DNA from: Agromyces ramosus
Lineage (GTDB): Bacteria; Actinomycetota; Actinomycetes; Actinomycetales; Microbacteriaceae
Direction: 5' to 3'
DNA length: 64,000 bases
Assembly (NCBI RefSeq): GCF_030817175.1
Contig: NZ_JAUSYY010000001.1
Span: 2,294,001-2,358,000, forward strand
Shown here: piece by piece, positions 34,598 through 45,237 of the stretch
Layout: every line of letters starts with the position of its first letter
How positions within the stretch are numbered: the stretch's first letter is position 1
The notes under the pieces: generated by a model
The model's input: the letters and a program-made list of their open reading frames with translations, nothing else
What the model was told of the DNA's origin: nothing
Database searches by the model: none
Position numbers and translations under genes: made by a program

Positions 34598-36280
34598 CTA
34601 CGCGGCGAGCCAGACGGTCGTGTCGGCGGGCAGCGAGCGCCCGGTGAGCGCCTCGCTCGCGAGGAGCACGTCGCCGGCGGGCAGCTCGACGGGCGTGTCG
34701 CCCGTGTTCGCCACGACGATGACGGCGCCGTTGCGCAGCGCGACCACGGAGTCGGGGTAACCCGGCAGCCACTCGAGCGTGCCCGATCCGAGGTCGTGCT
34801 CGCGACGGAGTGCGAGGGCGGCACGGTAGAGCTCGAGCGTCGACCCCTCGACCCCGCGCTGGCGGTCGCGCGCGAGCTCGGCCCACTGTGCGGGCTGCGG
34901 CAGCCACGAGGCATCCGTCGGTCCGAAGCCGTAGGACGGCGCCGAGCCCTCCCAGGGCAGCGGCACGCGGCATCCGTCGCGGCCGTAGCGCTCGCCGTTC
35001 GTGCGGAACCAGGTGGGGTCTTCGCGAGCCTCGTCGGGCAGATCGATGACCTCGGGGAGGCCGAGCTCTTCGCCCTGGTAGAGGTACGAGGAGCCGGGCA
35101 GGGCGAGCATGAGCGAGGTCGCCGCACGTGCGCGGCGCAGGCCGGGCTCGTATGCGGGCAGGCCCTTCGAGCGAGCGCCGAGGCCGTGTCCCTGCGGGTT
35201 CGCCTCGGTCACCGAGAGGCGGGTCGCGTGGCGCACGACGTCGTGGTTGGAGAGCACCCACGTGGAGGGGGCGCCCACGGCGCCGAACGCGTCGAGCGAC
35301 GCGTCGATGACCTTGCGGAGGGCCGGGCCGTTCCACGGCGTCTCGAGGTAGGCGAAGTTGAACGCCTGGTGCATCTCGTCGGGCCGCACCCACTTGGCGA
35401 CGCGGGGGAGCGGGTCGACCCACGCCTCGGCGGCGAGGATTCGCTCGCCGGGGTACTCGTCGAGCAGCTTGCGCCAGTCGCGGTAGATGTCGTGCACGCC
35501 GTCTTGACCCCAGTAGGGCGCGCTGTCGCCGGGCTCGGTCGAGATCTCGGGTTCGAGGGCGACGCCGGATGCCGCGGACGCGCCGCCGCCCATGCTGCCG
35601 CCCTCGGCGGGCGGCGTGTAGTCGGGCAGCCCGTCGGCCTTGATCATGCCGTGCGCGACGTCGACGCGGAAGCCGTCGACTCCACGGTCGAGCCAGAAGC
35701 GCAGGATGCGGCGGAACTCCTCGCGCACGTCTTCGTTGGTCCAGTCGAAGTCGGGCTGCGAGCTGTCGAACAGGTGGAGGTACCACTGGCCGGGCGTGCC
35801 GTCGGGCTCGACGACGCGGGTCCACGCGGGGCCCCCGAAGACGGACTCCCAGTTGTTCGGCGGCTCGTCGCCGGCCGGGCCGCGGCCGTCGCGGAAGAGG
35901 TAGCGTGCGCGCTCGGCACTGCCGGCCGGCGCCGCGAGGGCGGCCTGGAACCACTCGTGCTCGTCGGACGAGTGGTTCGGCACGAGGTCGATGATGACGC
36001 GGATGCCACGAGCGCGGGCCTCGGCGACCATGTCGTCGAAGTCGGCGAGCGTGCCGAAGCGGGGGTCCACGTCGCAGTAGTCGGCGACGTCGTAGCCGGC
36101 GTCGCGCTGGGGCGAGGTGTAGAACGGGGAGAGCCAGATGGCGTCGATGCCGAGGTACTGGAGTTCTTCGAGGCGCGAGGTGATGCCGGCGAGATCGCCC
36201 ATGCCGTCACCGTTCGCATCGGCGAACGACCGGGGGTAGATCTGGTAGATCGCGGCGGTGCGCCACCATTCGGAAGTCAT
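34598..36280 (-). CDS. GH13 alpha-glucosidase
   Basis: A 560-aa cytoplasmic glycoside hydrolase of the oligo-1,6-glucosidase/alpha-glucosidase group. Catalytic residues are visible: nucleophile Asp in DGFRVDVAHG, acid/base Glu in ILAAEAWVDP and the third Asp in VLSNHDVVRHATR. The start MTSEWWRTAAIYQIYPRSFADANGDGMGDLAGI is typical. ATG 36280 follows a leaderless -10 box. It diverges from malEFG and would hydrolyse the maltodextrins they import. Confidence 0.93.
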   Translation of the reverse strand: MTSEWWRTAAIYQIYPRSFADANGDGMGDLAGITSRLEELQYLGIDAIWLSPFYTSPQRDAGYDVADYCDVDPRFGTLADFDDMVAEARARGIRVIIDLVPNHSSDEHEWFQAALAAPAGSAERARYLFRDGRGPAGDEPPNNWESVFGGPAWTRVVEPDGTPGQWYLHLFDSSQPDFDWTNEDVREEFRRILRFWLDRGVDGFRVDVAHGMIKADGLPDYTPPAEGGSMGGGASAASGVALEPEISTEPGDSAPYWGQDGVHDIYRDWRKLLDEYPGERILAAEAWVDPLPRVAKWVRPDEMHQAFNFAYLETPWNGPALRKVIDASLDAFGAVGAPSTWVLSNHDVVRHATRLSVTEANPQGHGLGARSKGLPAYEPGLRRARAATSLMLALPGSSYLYQGEELGLPEVIDLPDEAREDPTWFRTNGERYGRDGCRVPLPWEGSAPSYGFGPTDASWLPQPAQWAELARDRQRGVEGSTLELYRAALALRREHDLGSGTLEWLPGYPDSVVALRNGAVIVVANTGDTPVELPAGDVLLASEALTGRSLPADTTVWLAA

Positions 36281-36287
36281 GTCGGAA

Positions 36288-36293
36288 ACTGTA
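36288..36293 (-). promoter_or_regulatory. -10 box of the alpha-glucosidase promoter
   Basis: On the minus strand TACAGT ends 7 nt before the ATG. A CRE-like operator (36312-36325) occupies the corresponding -35 region. Confidence 0.5.
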
Positions 36294-36311
36294 CGACATC
36301 TGGGCACCTGA

Positions 36312-36325
36312 TGGAAACGCTTGCA
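36312..36325 (-). promoter_or_regulatory. CRE-like operator 1 (LacI family)
   Basis: On the minus strand TGCAAGCGTTTCCA matches the LacI-family/CRE consensus TGNAANCGNTNNCA at every fixed position. It overlaps the -35 region of the alpha-glucosidase promoter. Confidence 0.7.
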
Positions 36326-36379
36326 GTATCCGCCCGTCACATCTTGGTTACAAACCTGTATCGATACGCGCTAGGCGGT

Positions 36380-36408
36380 TTGGTAATGGGCGTAACGCAG
36401 GGTATACC
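36380..36408 (+). promoter_or_regulatory. malE promoter
   Basis: TTGGTA (36380-36385), a 17-bp spacer and TATACC (36403-36408). Operator 2 begins immediately after the -10 box, so the bound regulator would block initiation. The leader to malE is about 135 nt. Confidence 0.55.
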
Positions 36409-36422
36409 TGTAATCGCTTGCA
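36409..36422 (+). promoter_or_regulatory. CRE-like operator 2 (LacI family)
   Basis: TGTAATCGCTTGCA, whose reverse complement TGCAAGCGATTACA again fits TGNAANCGNTNNCA fully. Located at the transcription start of malE. Confidence 0.72.
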
Positions 36423-36550
36423 CATCGCGAGCATTCCATACGGAAGAACGGCCTTTCGAGCACGGTGCGGTTCCGCAAGTCGGAACGGGGAACACAGCTC
36501 CCTCACCAGGCGAAGGCGCCGAACTCACGCACACTGAGAAGGGCACACCA

Positions 36551-37783
36551 ATGAGGGTGAACACGAAGAGCCTCCTCGCTGCCGGGGCCGTCGCGGTTGT
36601 CGCGACGCTCGGCCTCGCGAGCTGCTCCGCCGGCGACAGCGGCTCCGAGGGCGAAGCCTCGGCCAGCAGCACGCTGACGGTCTGGGTCGACGCCGAGCGC
36701 GTCGACGCGGTCCAGGGCGCAGCAGACGCCTACTCCGAGAAGACCGGAGTCAAGGTCGACATCGTCGGCAAGAGCGTCGACGACATCAAGGACGACTTCA
36801 TCCAGCAGGTTCCGACCGGCAAGGGCCCCGACATCACGATGGGCGCCCACGACTGGCTCGGAGAGCTGTCGACCAACGGTGTCGTCGCTCCCATCGAGCT
36901 CGGCGACTCCGCCGGTGACTACCTCCCCGTCGCGGTCGACGCGTCGACCTACGAGGGCACCGTCTACATGCTCCCCTACGCGGTCGAGAACATCGCCGTG
37001 CTCCGCAACGCCGACCTCGTTCCCGAGGCCGCCACGAGCTTCGACGACATGATCGCCAAGGGCCAGGCCGCCGGCCTCACCCACCCGTTCGTGGTGGAGC
37101 AGGGCGCCGAGGGCAACCCGTACCACCTGTACCCGTTCCAGACCGCGTTCGGCGCGCCCGTCTTCGGCAGCGGTGCTGAGGGCTACGACCCGACCGACCT
37201 GCAGCTCGGCAACTCGGGCGGCGAGCAGTTCGCCGCGTGGCTCGGCAGCCAGGGCAAGAACGGCACCGGCGCCTTCAACACCGACATCGACGGCGAGATC
37301 GCCAAGCAGGCGTTCCTCGACGGCACCGCCGCCTTCTGGCTCACCGGCCCGTGGAACGTGGGCGCTGCACTCGACGGCGGCATCAACGTCGCGATCGACA
37401 GCGTTCCGAGCCCGACCGCAGAGGTCGCCTCGCCGTTCGCCGGCGTGAAGGGCTTCTTCGTCTCGGCCGAGTCGAAGAACCAGGTCGCCGCGAACGACTT
37501 CCTCGTCAACTACATCGGCACCGAAGACGTGCAGCTCGAGCTCTTCGAGGCGGGCAACGTCCTCCCCGCGCTCTCGGCTGCCGCTGAGGCCGCATCGAGC
37601 GACCCGATCGTCGCCGGCTTCGCCGCCGTCGGCGCCGAGGCCGTGCCGATGCCCGCCATCCCGGCAATGGGCTCCGTCTGGCAGTACTGGGGCATCGCCG
37701 AGGCCGACATCATCAACGGTGCCGACCCCGTCGCGACCTGGCAGAAGCTGGCCGCCGACGTGCAGACCGCGATCACCAAGTAA
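36551..37783 (+). CDS. malE: maltose/maltodextrin ABC transporter substrate-binding lipoprotein
   Basis: A 410-aa lipoprotein. Signal peptide with lipobox LASC (LLAAGAVAVVATLGLASCSAG), then a family 1 solute-binding fold: LTVWVDAERVDAVQGAADAYSEKTGVKVDI, GPDITMGAHDWLGELSTNGVVAPI and PAIPAMGSVWQYWGIAEADIINGADP are MalE-like. It delivers maltodextrins to MalFG. First gene of the operon. Directly preceded by two CRE operators and a promoter. Confidence 0.92.
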   Translation: MRVNTKSLLAAGAVAVVATLGLASCSAGDSGSEGEASASSTLTVWVDAERVDAVQGAADAYSEKTGVKVDIVGKSVDDIKDDFIQQVPTGKGPDITMGAHDWLGELSTNGVVAPIELGDSAGDYLPVAVDASTYEGTVYMLPYAVENIAVLRNADLVPEAATSFDDMIAKGQAAGLTHPFVVEQGAEGNPYHLYPFQTAFGAPVFGSGAEGYDPTDLQLGNSGGEQFAAWLGSQGKNGTGAFNTDIDGEIAKQAFLDGTAAFWLTGPWNVGAALDGGINVAIDSVPSPTAEVASPFAGVKGFFVSAESKNQVAANDFLVNYIGTEDVQLELFEAGNVLPALSAAAEAASSDPIVAGFAAVGAEAVPMPAIPAMGSVWQYWGIAEADIINGADPVATWQKLAADVQTAITK

Positions 37784-37860
37784 CGACCGATTGCTCCGGG
37801 TCGGATGCCACTGCGGCATCCGGCCCGGAGCACTCACGTTCCACGAGAAGAGCGAGCAGG

Positions 37861-39479
<1,619 letters not shown>

Positions 39480-39480
<1 letters not shown>

Positions 39481-40475
39481 TGGCCACGCAGCAGCCCGTT
39501 CCCGGGACCCCGACCGGACTCATCGCGGGTGAGATCGACGAGTTCGCGGATGCCTCGACGCGCGCGAGCGCGACCGTCGCCGATGGCGCCGGCCCGCGTC
39601 CGGACATGCCGCGCCGTCCGTTCAACTTCGGCCGCTGGTTCCGGGCGACCGGATGGCGCCACATCGTGGGCGTCGTCATGATCGTGTTCTCCCTGTTCCC
39701 GATCGTGTTCGTCGTGTCGTCGTCGCTCAACCCGCGTGGCACGCTCACCGGCTCGAACGCCCTGTTCTCGCAGATCGGGCTCGAGAGCTACGTGCGGATC
39801 CTCTCCGATCCGCAGATCCCGTTCTCGACGTGGTTCGCGAACACGCTCATCATCGCGAGCATCACGGCGGTCGGCACCGTGTTCCTCGGTGCGCTCGCCG
39901 CGTACTCCTTCTCGCGCATGCGATTCACGGGCCGGCGCTTCGGGCTCATCTCGATCGTCGTCGTGCAGATGTTCCCGCAGCTGCTCGCCGTGGTCGCGAT
40001 CTTCCTGCTCATGAGCGCGATCGGCGATTGGTTCCCGGCCATCGGCCTGAACACCCACATCGGCCTGATCATGGTCTACCTCGGGGGTGCACTCGGCGTG
40101 AACACGTACCTCATGTACGGCTTCTTCAACACGGTGCCCGCCTCGATCGACGAGGCGGCGAAGATCGACGGGGCGGGCCACGCGCGCATCTTCTTCACGA
40201 TCATCCTGCGCCTCGCAGCCCCCATCCTCGCCGTCGTGGCGCTGCTCTCGTTCATCGGGTCGGTCAACGAGTTCGTCGTGGCATCCGTGCTGCTCATCGA
40301 CAACGAGAACCAGACCCTCGCCGTGGGCCTCACGAAGCTCGTGGCGAACCCGCGCTACGCCGACTGGAGCGCCTTCTCGGCCGGCGCCGTGATCGCCGCG
40401 CTGCCGGTGGTCGCGCTGTTCCTGTTCCTGCAGAAGTACATCGTCGGTGGGCTGACTGCCGGCGCCGTGAAGTAG
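39480..40475 (+). CDS. malG: maltose ABC transporter permease MalG
   Basis: A 331-aa permease with six helices and the EAA loop PASIDEAAKIDGAGHARIFFTIILRLAAPIL. A 50-residue hydrophilic N-terminal extension precedes the first helix. It ends FLQKYIVGGLTAGAVK, the usual MalG C-terminus that touches the ATPase. Pairs with MalF. Confidence 0.92.
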
Positions 40476-40512
40476 GGCCGCCACCGTCGGTGGACGATGA
40501 GAGGGTGAGGCC

Positions 40513-42390
40513 ATGCCCTCGCGATTGACGCCGCACCACGATGGATCCCCCCTGTACGTCTCGACGCAGGCGCCCGAGCTCGGTGAGGTCGTGCGGGTGC
40601 GGCTTCGCGTTCCGGGCGACTTCGGCCCGCTCGCGTGGGTCGGCACGCGGTCGAACCCGAACCGGGAGCCGCGGTTCGACGAGGCATCCGTCATCGCCGC
40701 CGCCGATGGGTGGCAGTGGTGGGAGGCATCCGTCGAGGTCGAGAACCCCGTGCACGGCTACCGGTGGCTGCTCGTCGGTGTCGACGGCCGGCAGCACTGG
40801 CTGAACCAGCTCGGCCTGTTCACGACCGAGGTGCGCGACCACGACGACTTCCGGCTCGTCGCGCACGAGCCCGCGCCCGCGTGGGCGGCGTCGAGCATCC
40901 TGTACCAGGTGTTCCCCGACCGGTTCGCGCGGTCGGCGGCCGCAGGCTCGCGCCCGGCGCCCGAGTGGGCGATCCCGGCCGAGTGGAGCGACCCGCTCGA
41001 CCCCGTGCCCCCCGCGCGCTCGACGCAGTTCTTCGGCGGCGACCTCGACGGCGTGCGCGAGCACCTCGACCACCTCGAGTCGTTCGGCGTCAACCTGCTG
41101 TACCTCACGCCCATGTTCCCGGCGCGCTCGAACCATCGCTACGACGCGTCGACGTTCGACGTGGTCGACCCGCTGCTCGGTGGCGATGAGGCGCTCGTGC
41201 GACTCGTCGAGGCGGCGCACGCCCGCGGCATCCGCGTCATCGGCGACCTCACCTCGAACCACTCGGGCGACGCGCACGAGTGGTTCCGCACGGCACAGGC
41301 CGACCCCGACTCGGTCGAGCGCGGCTTCTACTACTTCCGCGACGAGGCGCAGGGCGGCGGCTACGAGTCGTGGCTCGGCGTGCCGAGCCTGCCGAAGTTC
41401 GACTGGAGCTCGGCCGAGCTGCGCCGTCGCTTCATCGAGGGGCGCGACTCGGTCGTGGCGAGGTTCCTCGCGCCGCCGTTCAACCTCGACGGCTGGCGCA
41501 TCGATGTCGCGAACATGACGGGCCGGCTCGGTGCCGAAGACCTGAACGCCGAGGTGCGACAGACCATCAGGCGCACGATGCTCGACGTCAACCCCGACAC
41601 GATCCTGCTCGGCGAGTCGACGAACGACGCGGCGAGCGATGTGCAGGGCGACGCATGGCACGGCGCGATGACCTACACGCCGTTCACCCGGCCGCTCTGG
41701 AGCTGGCTGCTCGAACCCGGCAGTCCCGCCGGCGGCGGCATCGGCTTCCCGCTGGCCGCCGTGCCGAGCTACGACGGCCATGAATTCCTCGAGACGCACC
41801 TGCGGTTCGCGGCCGGGTTCCCCTGGCGCACCCGGCTCGCCACCATGAACGCACTCGACACGCACGACACTCCCCGCTTCGGCACGCACGCCCGACCGGG
41901 CACCCTCCCCGTGGCGCTCGGGCTCGCGGTGACGCTGCCTGGCATTCCAGTGGTGTGGGCGGGCGACGAGTTCGGGCTCACGGGGGTCGACGGCGAGGCG
42001 TCGCGCACGCCGATCCCGTGGGGGAGCGAGACCGCGTCCGAGGTCGCGCCCGTGCTCGACACGTACCGCGAGCTGCTCGGGCTGCGCCGCGCGCACCCGG
42101 TGCTCGCGACCGGCGGCCTGCGATGGCTCGCGGTGGGCGACGACGCGATCGCGTTCGTACGGGAGTCCGCCGACGAGCAGCTGCTCGTGTTCGCGGCGCG
42201 GGCGGCTGCGACGCTCGAGCTGCCCGCCGCCGCGATCGCGATGACGGATGCCGCGGCGCGCCTCACGGGCGACGCCGAGCTCGAGGCATCCGGCGATCTC
42301 CTGCGGTTGTCGTCGGGTGCGCCCGCGTTCGCGGTGTGGCGACTCGCCGGCGTCGCCGCTCCTGCCTGGTCGGGGCCGGCGCCCGCCTGA
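40513..42390 (+). CDS. GH13 glycosidase (neopullulanase/cyclomaltodextrinase-like)
   Basis: A 625-aa enzyme. Residues 1-115 form an immunoglobulin-like N-terminal domain (VRVRLRVPGDFGPLAWVGTRSN...WQWWEASVEVENPVHGYRWLLVG), then the GH13 barrel: SSILYQVFPDRFARS, nucleophile Asp in DGWRIDVANMTGR, Glu in TILLGESTNDA, and LDTHDTPRFGTH. The domain order fits neopullulanase or maltogenic-amylase types acting on maltodextrins. No signal peptide, so intracellular. Last gene of the mal cluster. Confidence 0.88.
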   Translation: MPSRLTPHHDGSPLYVSTQAPELGEVVRVRLRVPGDFGPLAWVGTRSNPNREPRFDEASVIAAADGWQWWEASVEVENPVHGYRWLLVGVDGRQHWLNQLGLFTTEVRDHDDFRLVAHEPAPAWAASSILYQVFPDRFARSAAAGSRPAPEWAIPAEWSDPLDPVPPARSTQFFGGDLDGVREHLDHLESFGVNLLYLTPMFPARSNHRYDASTFDVVDPLLGGDEALVRLVEAAHARGIRVIGDLTSNHSGDAHEWFRTAQADPDSVERGFYYFRDEAQGGGYESWLGVPSLPKFDWSSAELRRRFIEGRDSVVARFLAPPFNLDGWRIDVANMTGRLGAEDLNAEVRQTIRRTMLDVNPDTILLGESTNDAASDVQGDAWHGAMTYTPFTRPLWSWLLEPGSPAGGGIGFPLAAVPSYDGHEFLETHLRFAAGFPWRTRLATMNALDTHDTPRFGTHARPGTLPVALGLAVTLPGIPVVWAGDEFGLTGVDGEASRTPIPWGSETASEVAPVLDTYRELLGLRRAHPVLATGGLRWLAVGDDAIAFVRESADEQLLVFAARAAATLELPAAAIAMTDAAARLTGDAELEASGDLLRLSSGAPAFAVWRLAGVAAPAWSGPAPA

Positions 42391-42522
42391 CGGCCTGCGG
42401 CGAGGCATCCGCTGGCCCTCGTGCCGGATGGCGCGGAAGCGCCCTGCCCCTCGCGGGGGGTGTTGCCCAGCTCGGCTGATGCGGCCGGGTCGTCGTCCAA
42501 CGGGGCATTCGCCTGCGGTCTG

Positions 42523-42576
42523 CAGGAAAAGAGGCGACAGACCGCTCCTGGTGAGGGTCAGTCGCCTATTTTCCTG
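42523..42576 (+). repeat. 16-bp imperfect palindrome (REP-like or terminator) after the mal cluster
   Basis: CAGGAAAAGAGGCGAC (42523-42538) pairs with GTCGCCTATTTTCCTG (42561-42576) with one mismatch around a 22-nt loop. The outer CAGGA/TCCTG ends and the following GAGTTG also occur in the two palindromes beside the DUF559 gene. The rest of the 42391-42695 gap shows no gene. Confidence 0.6.
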
Positions 42577-42695
42577 AGTTGCTCGGGTGCGACGCGTGCT
42601 CGCGACAACCGCTCGCCGCTTGCGCAGGATGGGGGCCGCCATGCTGCAGGAGCGGTGTGTCGGCGCTCATCCTGCGGGAGCCGCGAGGGCGAGCG

Positions 42696-42980
42696 CTAGC
42701 CGCCGATGATCACGGTGGGCGCGCCCGGGCCCGGCGCGATCGGGGCGCCGTGCAGCGTGAGGTCGCCGACCCGCGCGGCGGGGAATCCGCCGATCAGCAC
42801 GGTCATGCTGCCCTGCGCGATGCCGTTCGGCGCGGGTGAGACGCAGACGATGCCGCCCGGCATCGCGTTCGCGACCGCGGCGGGCATGTTCAGGATGAGC
42901 ACCGTCGGCACCGCGGCCACCGGGGTTATCGGGCCGCCCACGTGGGGCACCACTCCGTCGACGAGGGCGCAGAGCGCCAC
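42696..42980 (-). CDS. PAAR-domain spike-tip protein of the contractile injection system
   Basis: A 94-aa protein starting at GTG 42980. PAAR repeats are seen as DGVVPHVGGPITPVAAVPTVLILNMPAAV, GIVCVSPAPNGIAQGSMTVLIGGFPAARVGDLTLHGAPI and PGAPTVIIGG, forming the small beta-helical cone that caps a VgrG-like spike. It lies just after the membrane protein gene on the same strand. Its frame stays open upstream without a better start. Together with the sheath and tube genes, it identifies a contractile injection system. Confidence 0.82.
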   Translation of the reverse strand: MALCALVDGVVPHVGGPITPVAAVPTVLILNMPAAVANAMPGGIVCVSPAPNGIAQGSMTVLIGGFPAARVGDLTLHGAPIAPGPGAPTVIIGG

Positions 42981-43026
42981 ATCGCCTGCGCGAAGGGCCG
43001 GGTCCCGTGGGCATGGGATGCCGCCG

Positions 43027-44301
43027 TCAGCCGGTCGTCACGACGGAGCCGGAGATGAGCACCGAGTCCGCACAGCTCGTGGGCGGCGGAGCGCTGCCAC
43101 CGGGCAGGCCCGCCTCCTGGCAGAGGAGGTTCGCGAACAGCTCGTCGCCCTCTCGCAGTACGACCGGCGTCACGAAGTGGAAGTCGAGGTCGCGGGAGTT
43201 CTCGAGGCCGATGGTCACGATCGGCGCCGTGAGGTCCGCGTTCTCGAGGGTGAGGCTGCCGAAGTCGCCCTGCGGGTTGCTGAAGACCACGTCGGTGATG
43301 CGCAGCACCGAGTTCGGGGGCACCACGAAGCGGTCGCTCTCATCGGTGCCGCCACCCGGGCCGGCCGACACCGCCAACCGGATGTCGACGTCGGCCGTCG
43401 TCACCACCGGGGCGACCGGCTCGACCGGGGGCGGCGTCTGGCCCACCGCGGTGAGTGCCTCGTTCGCCGCCTCGGCGGCCTTGTCGGCCTGGGCGGCCGC
43501 CTCATCGGCCTGCTGCTGCGCCTCGGCGAGGGGCTCGGCGACGGCGTCGCGGGCGGCCGACTCGATCGCGGGCTTCAACAGGAGGAACCACAGCGCGAGG
43601 AGGAGCAGCAGGAGCGCGAACAGTCCGATGAGCGCCTTCCAGACCCATCGCGGGATGACGAGCTCCTGGGTGTAGGTGCCCGGCAGTACGATCGGCTCGG
43701 CACCTTCGGGCACGACCGAGACGCTGTACGAGTGGGTGACCGGCTTGCCCCGCCAGAGGCGCCTGCGCGGCCGGAGGTCGACATCGACGAAGAGCGCATG
43801 CCCGGGATCGACCAGCACATCGGGTGTCGGGGTCGAGAGGCCGAGCGCATCCGACGACATTCCGGCGATCGCCGCCATGACCGGCACGTTGCCGCGATTG
43901 TCGACGGCGACCCGCACGCGTGCCCGTCCTCGTCCGCGCGCGATGCGCGGCTGGAGCTCGGCCGTCGTCGTCGTGAAGGGGAGGATCGTGAGCGTCGTCT
44001 CGGCGACGGTCATGGCATCCGGTTGCTCGCTGCCCTGTGCCCTGATGCCGAGCGGCACCTCGCCGGTGATCGAGTCGGAGGTGCGCGGCGCGAGCACGGT
44101 CACGGTCGCCGTCTCTGACTTGCCCGGGTAGATCGTGAGCTGTGCCGGCTCGATCGTCGCCCACGGCGCGGCCGGACCGACCGCGCTGAGGGTGAACGAC
44201 TCCACGAGCAGCGTGTCGTTCAGCACCGACACGGTGAAGACGACGGGGGTACCCGGCTCGACCGGCGCGGACGTCTGGTCGATGGTCGCAGTGGTGGCCA
44301 T
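43027..44301 (-). CDS. CIS-associated membrane protein with coiled coil (candidate anchor)
   Basis: A 424-aa protein without a signal peptide. Residues 1-210 contain beta-sandwich modules (SAPVEPGTPVVFTVSVLNDTLLVESFTLSAVG), rich in TTT/VTV strands, as in COG1470-like domains. One transmembrane helix lies near residues 220-243. An Ala/Gln-rich coiled coil (AEPLAEAQQQADEAAAQADKAAEAANEAL) and a second beta domain with two cysteines (NLLCQEAGLPGGSAPPPTSC) follow. The position in a CIS locus and one central helix make it a candidate for the role played by CisA in Streptomyces CIS (membrane attachment), but homology was not tested. Leaderless promoter, divergent from the regulator. Confidence 0.7.
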   Translation of the reverse strand: MATTATIDQTSAPVEPGTPVVFTVSVLNDTLLVESFTLSAVGPAAPWATIEPAQLTIYPGKSETATVTVLAPRTSDSITGEVPLGIRAQGSEQPDAMTVAETTLTILPFTTTTAELQPRIARGRGRARVRVAVDNRGNVPVMAAIAGMSSDALGLSTPTPDVLVDPGHALFVDVDLRPRRRLWRGKPVTHSYSVSVVPEGAEPIVLPGTYTQELVIPRWVWKALIGLFALLLLLLALWFLLLKPAIESAARDAVAEPLAEAQQQADEAAAQADKAAEAANEALTAVGQTPPPVEPVAPVVTTADVDIRLAVSAGPGGGTDESDRFVVPPNSVLRITDVVFSNPQGDFGSLTLENADLTAPIVTIGLENSRDLDFHFVTPVVLREGDELFANLLCQEAGLPGGSAPPPTSCADSVLISGSVVTTG

Positions 44302-44307
44302 GCCGAC

Positions 44308-44313
44308 AACGTA
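44308..44313 (-). promoter_or_regulatory. -10 box of a leaderless promoter (CIS membrane protein)
   Basis: On the minus strand TACGTT ends 6 nt before the ATG at 44301. Confidence 0.45.
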
Positions 44314-44493
44314 CGAGGGCCCGGGGCGAGCCGGCCCGACCGCGCGGCCCGCCGACCGTGCACGGATCTTGCCCGTTGAGGGTGCGTTGAGTGCGCGAAG
44401 AGTGCACGGGAGCAGACTGTGGATCAACCCTCCCTGCGGACCCCCTGCGGAACCGAACCGAACATGTCTGCACGATTCATCTGGAGGAATCCC

Positions 44494-45117
44494 ATGTCCC
44501 GAACGACGGTGCGCGTCTACGCGCGCGACCCGATCTCCGAGGCCGGCGTCTCGAGCGCGCTGCGACCGAGGCCGGAGGTCCGCGTCGTCGGCGTCGACGA
44601 GGAGGAGGCACCCGACGTGGTGCTCGTGATCGTCGACGCCGTCGACGACGAGGCCTTGAACACCCTGCGGTTCCTGCGCCGGAACGGCGATTCGCGCGTC
44701 ATCCTCATCGCCTCGCGACTCGACGACAAGGACCTCGTGCGCGCCGTCGAGAGCGGGGTCGTCGGGCTGATCCGGCGATCGGATGCCACGACCGACCGCC
44801 TGCTGTCGGTGATCACCTCGGCGGCCGCCGGCGAGGGCACCGTGCCCCCCGATTTGCTCGGCCGGTTGCTCGACCAGGTCGGTCGCCTGCAGCGCACCGT
44901 GCTCGACCCGCGTGGCATCACCTTCACGGGGCTCGCCTCGCGCGAGGTCGAGGTGCTGAAGCTCGTCGCCGAGGGCTGGGACACCGCGCAGATCGCCACG
45001 AAGCTCGCCTACTCCGAGCGCACCGTGAAGAACGTGCTGCACGACGTGACCACGCGGCTGCAGCTGCGCAACCGCTCGCATGCGGTCGCGTATGCGATGC
45101 GCGAGGGCCTCATCTGA
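44494..45117 (+). CDS. LuxR-type response regulator of the CIS locus
   Basis: A 207-aa NarL/FixJ-type regulator. A receiver-like domain (VRVYARDPISEAGVSSALRPRPEVRVVG...VVLVIVDAVDD...VILIASRLDDKDLVRAVESGVVGLIRRSDAT) is followed by a LuxR helix-turn-helix (GLASREVEVLKLVAEGWDTAQIATKLAYSERTVKNVLHDVTTRLQLRNRSHAVAYAMREGLI). The receiver appears degenerate around the phospho-acceptor, and no histidine kinase is adjacent, so it may not be controlled by classical phosphorylation. ATG 44494 follows CTGGAGGA. Candidate activator of the CIS operons. Confidence 0.85.
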   Translation: MSRTTVRVYARDPISEAGVSSALRPRPEVRVVGVDEEEAPDVVLVIVDAVDDEALNTLRFLRRNGDSRVILIASRLDDKDLVRAVESGVVGLIRRSDATTDRLLSVITSAAAGEGTVPPDLLGRLLDQVGRLQRTVLDPRGITFTGLASREVEVLKLVAEGWDTAQIATKLAYSERTVKNVLHDVTTRLQLRNRSHAVAYAMREGLI

Positions 45118-45164
45118 GCGGATGCCGCACGGCGGGCGTGCCCGTCGGGGCATCCGCCGCTGCA

Positions 45165-45178
45165 CGAAACACTGCCCG
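45165..45178 (+). promoter_or_regulatory. motif shared with the sheath gene promoter region
   Basis: CGAAACACTGCCCG starts 73 bp before the GTG of the secreted-protein gene. CGAAAGACTGCGCG starts 69 bp before the sheath ATG. 12 of 14 bases match at nearly the same distance, which suggests a common promoter or LuxR-regulator site. Confidence 0.4.
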
Positions 45179-45237
45179 CCGCCCGGCGCTCGCGCACGGG
45201 CCGCACTCGCACAGTGGAGCTGAGCCGAAGGAGCAGC

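Noticed and set aside
36379..36408. Other -35/-10 pairs in the malE upstream region, such as TATCGAT near 36359
   Set aside because: No partner box at acceptable spacing was found. The TTGGTA-17-TATACC pair is better and fits the operator position.
34796..36550. Open frame on the plus strand running upstream of malE through the alpha-glucosidase gene
   Set aside because: MalE has a clear signal peptide and lipobox starting at 36551. The upstream part is antisense to the GH13 enzyme.
42667..43014. Alternative minus-strand frame with an ATG at 43014 covering the PAAR gene
   Set aside because: Its translation is a Pro/Arg-rich shadow, while the overlapping frame from GTG 42980 shows PAAR repeats.
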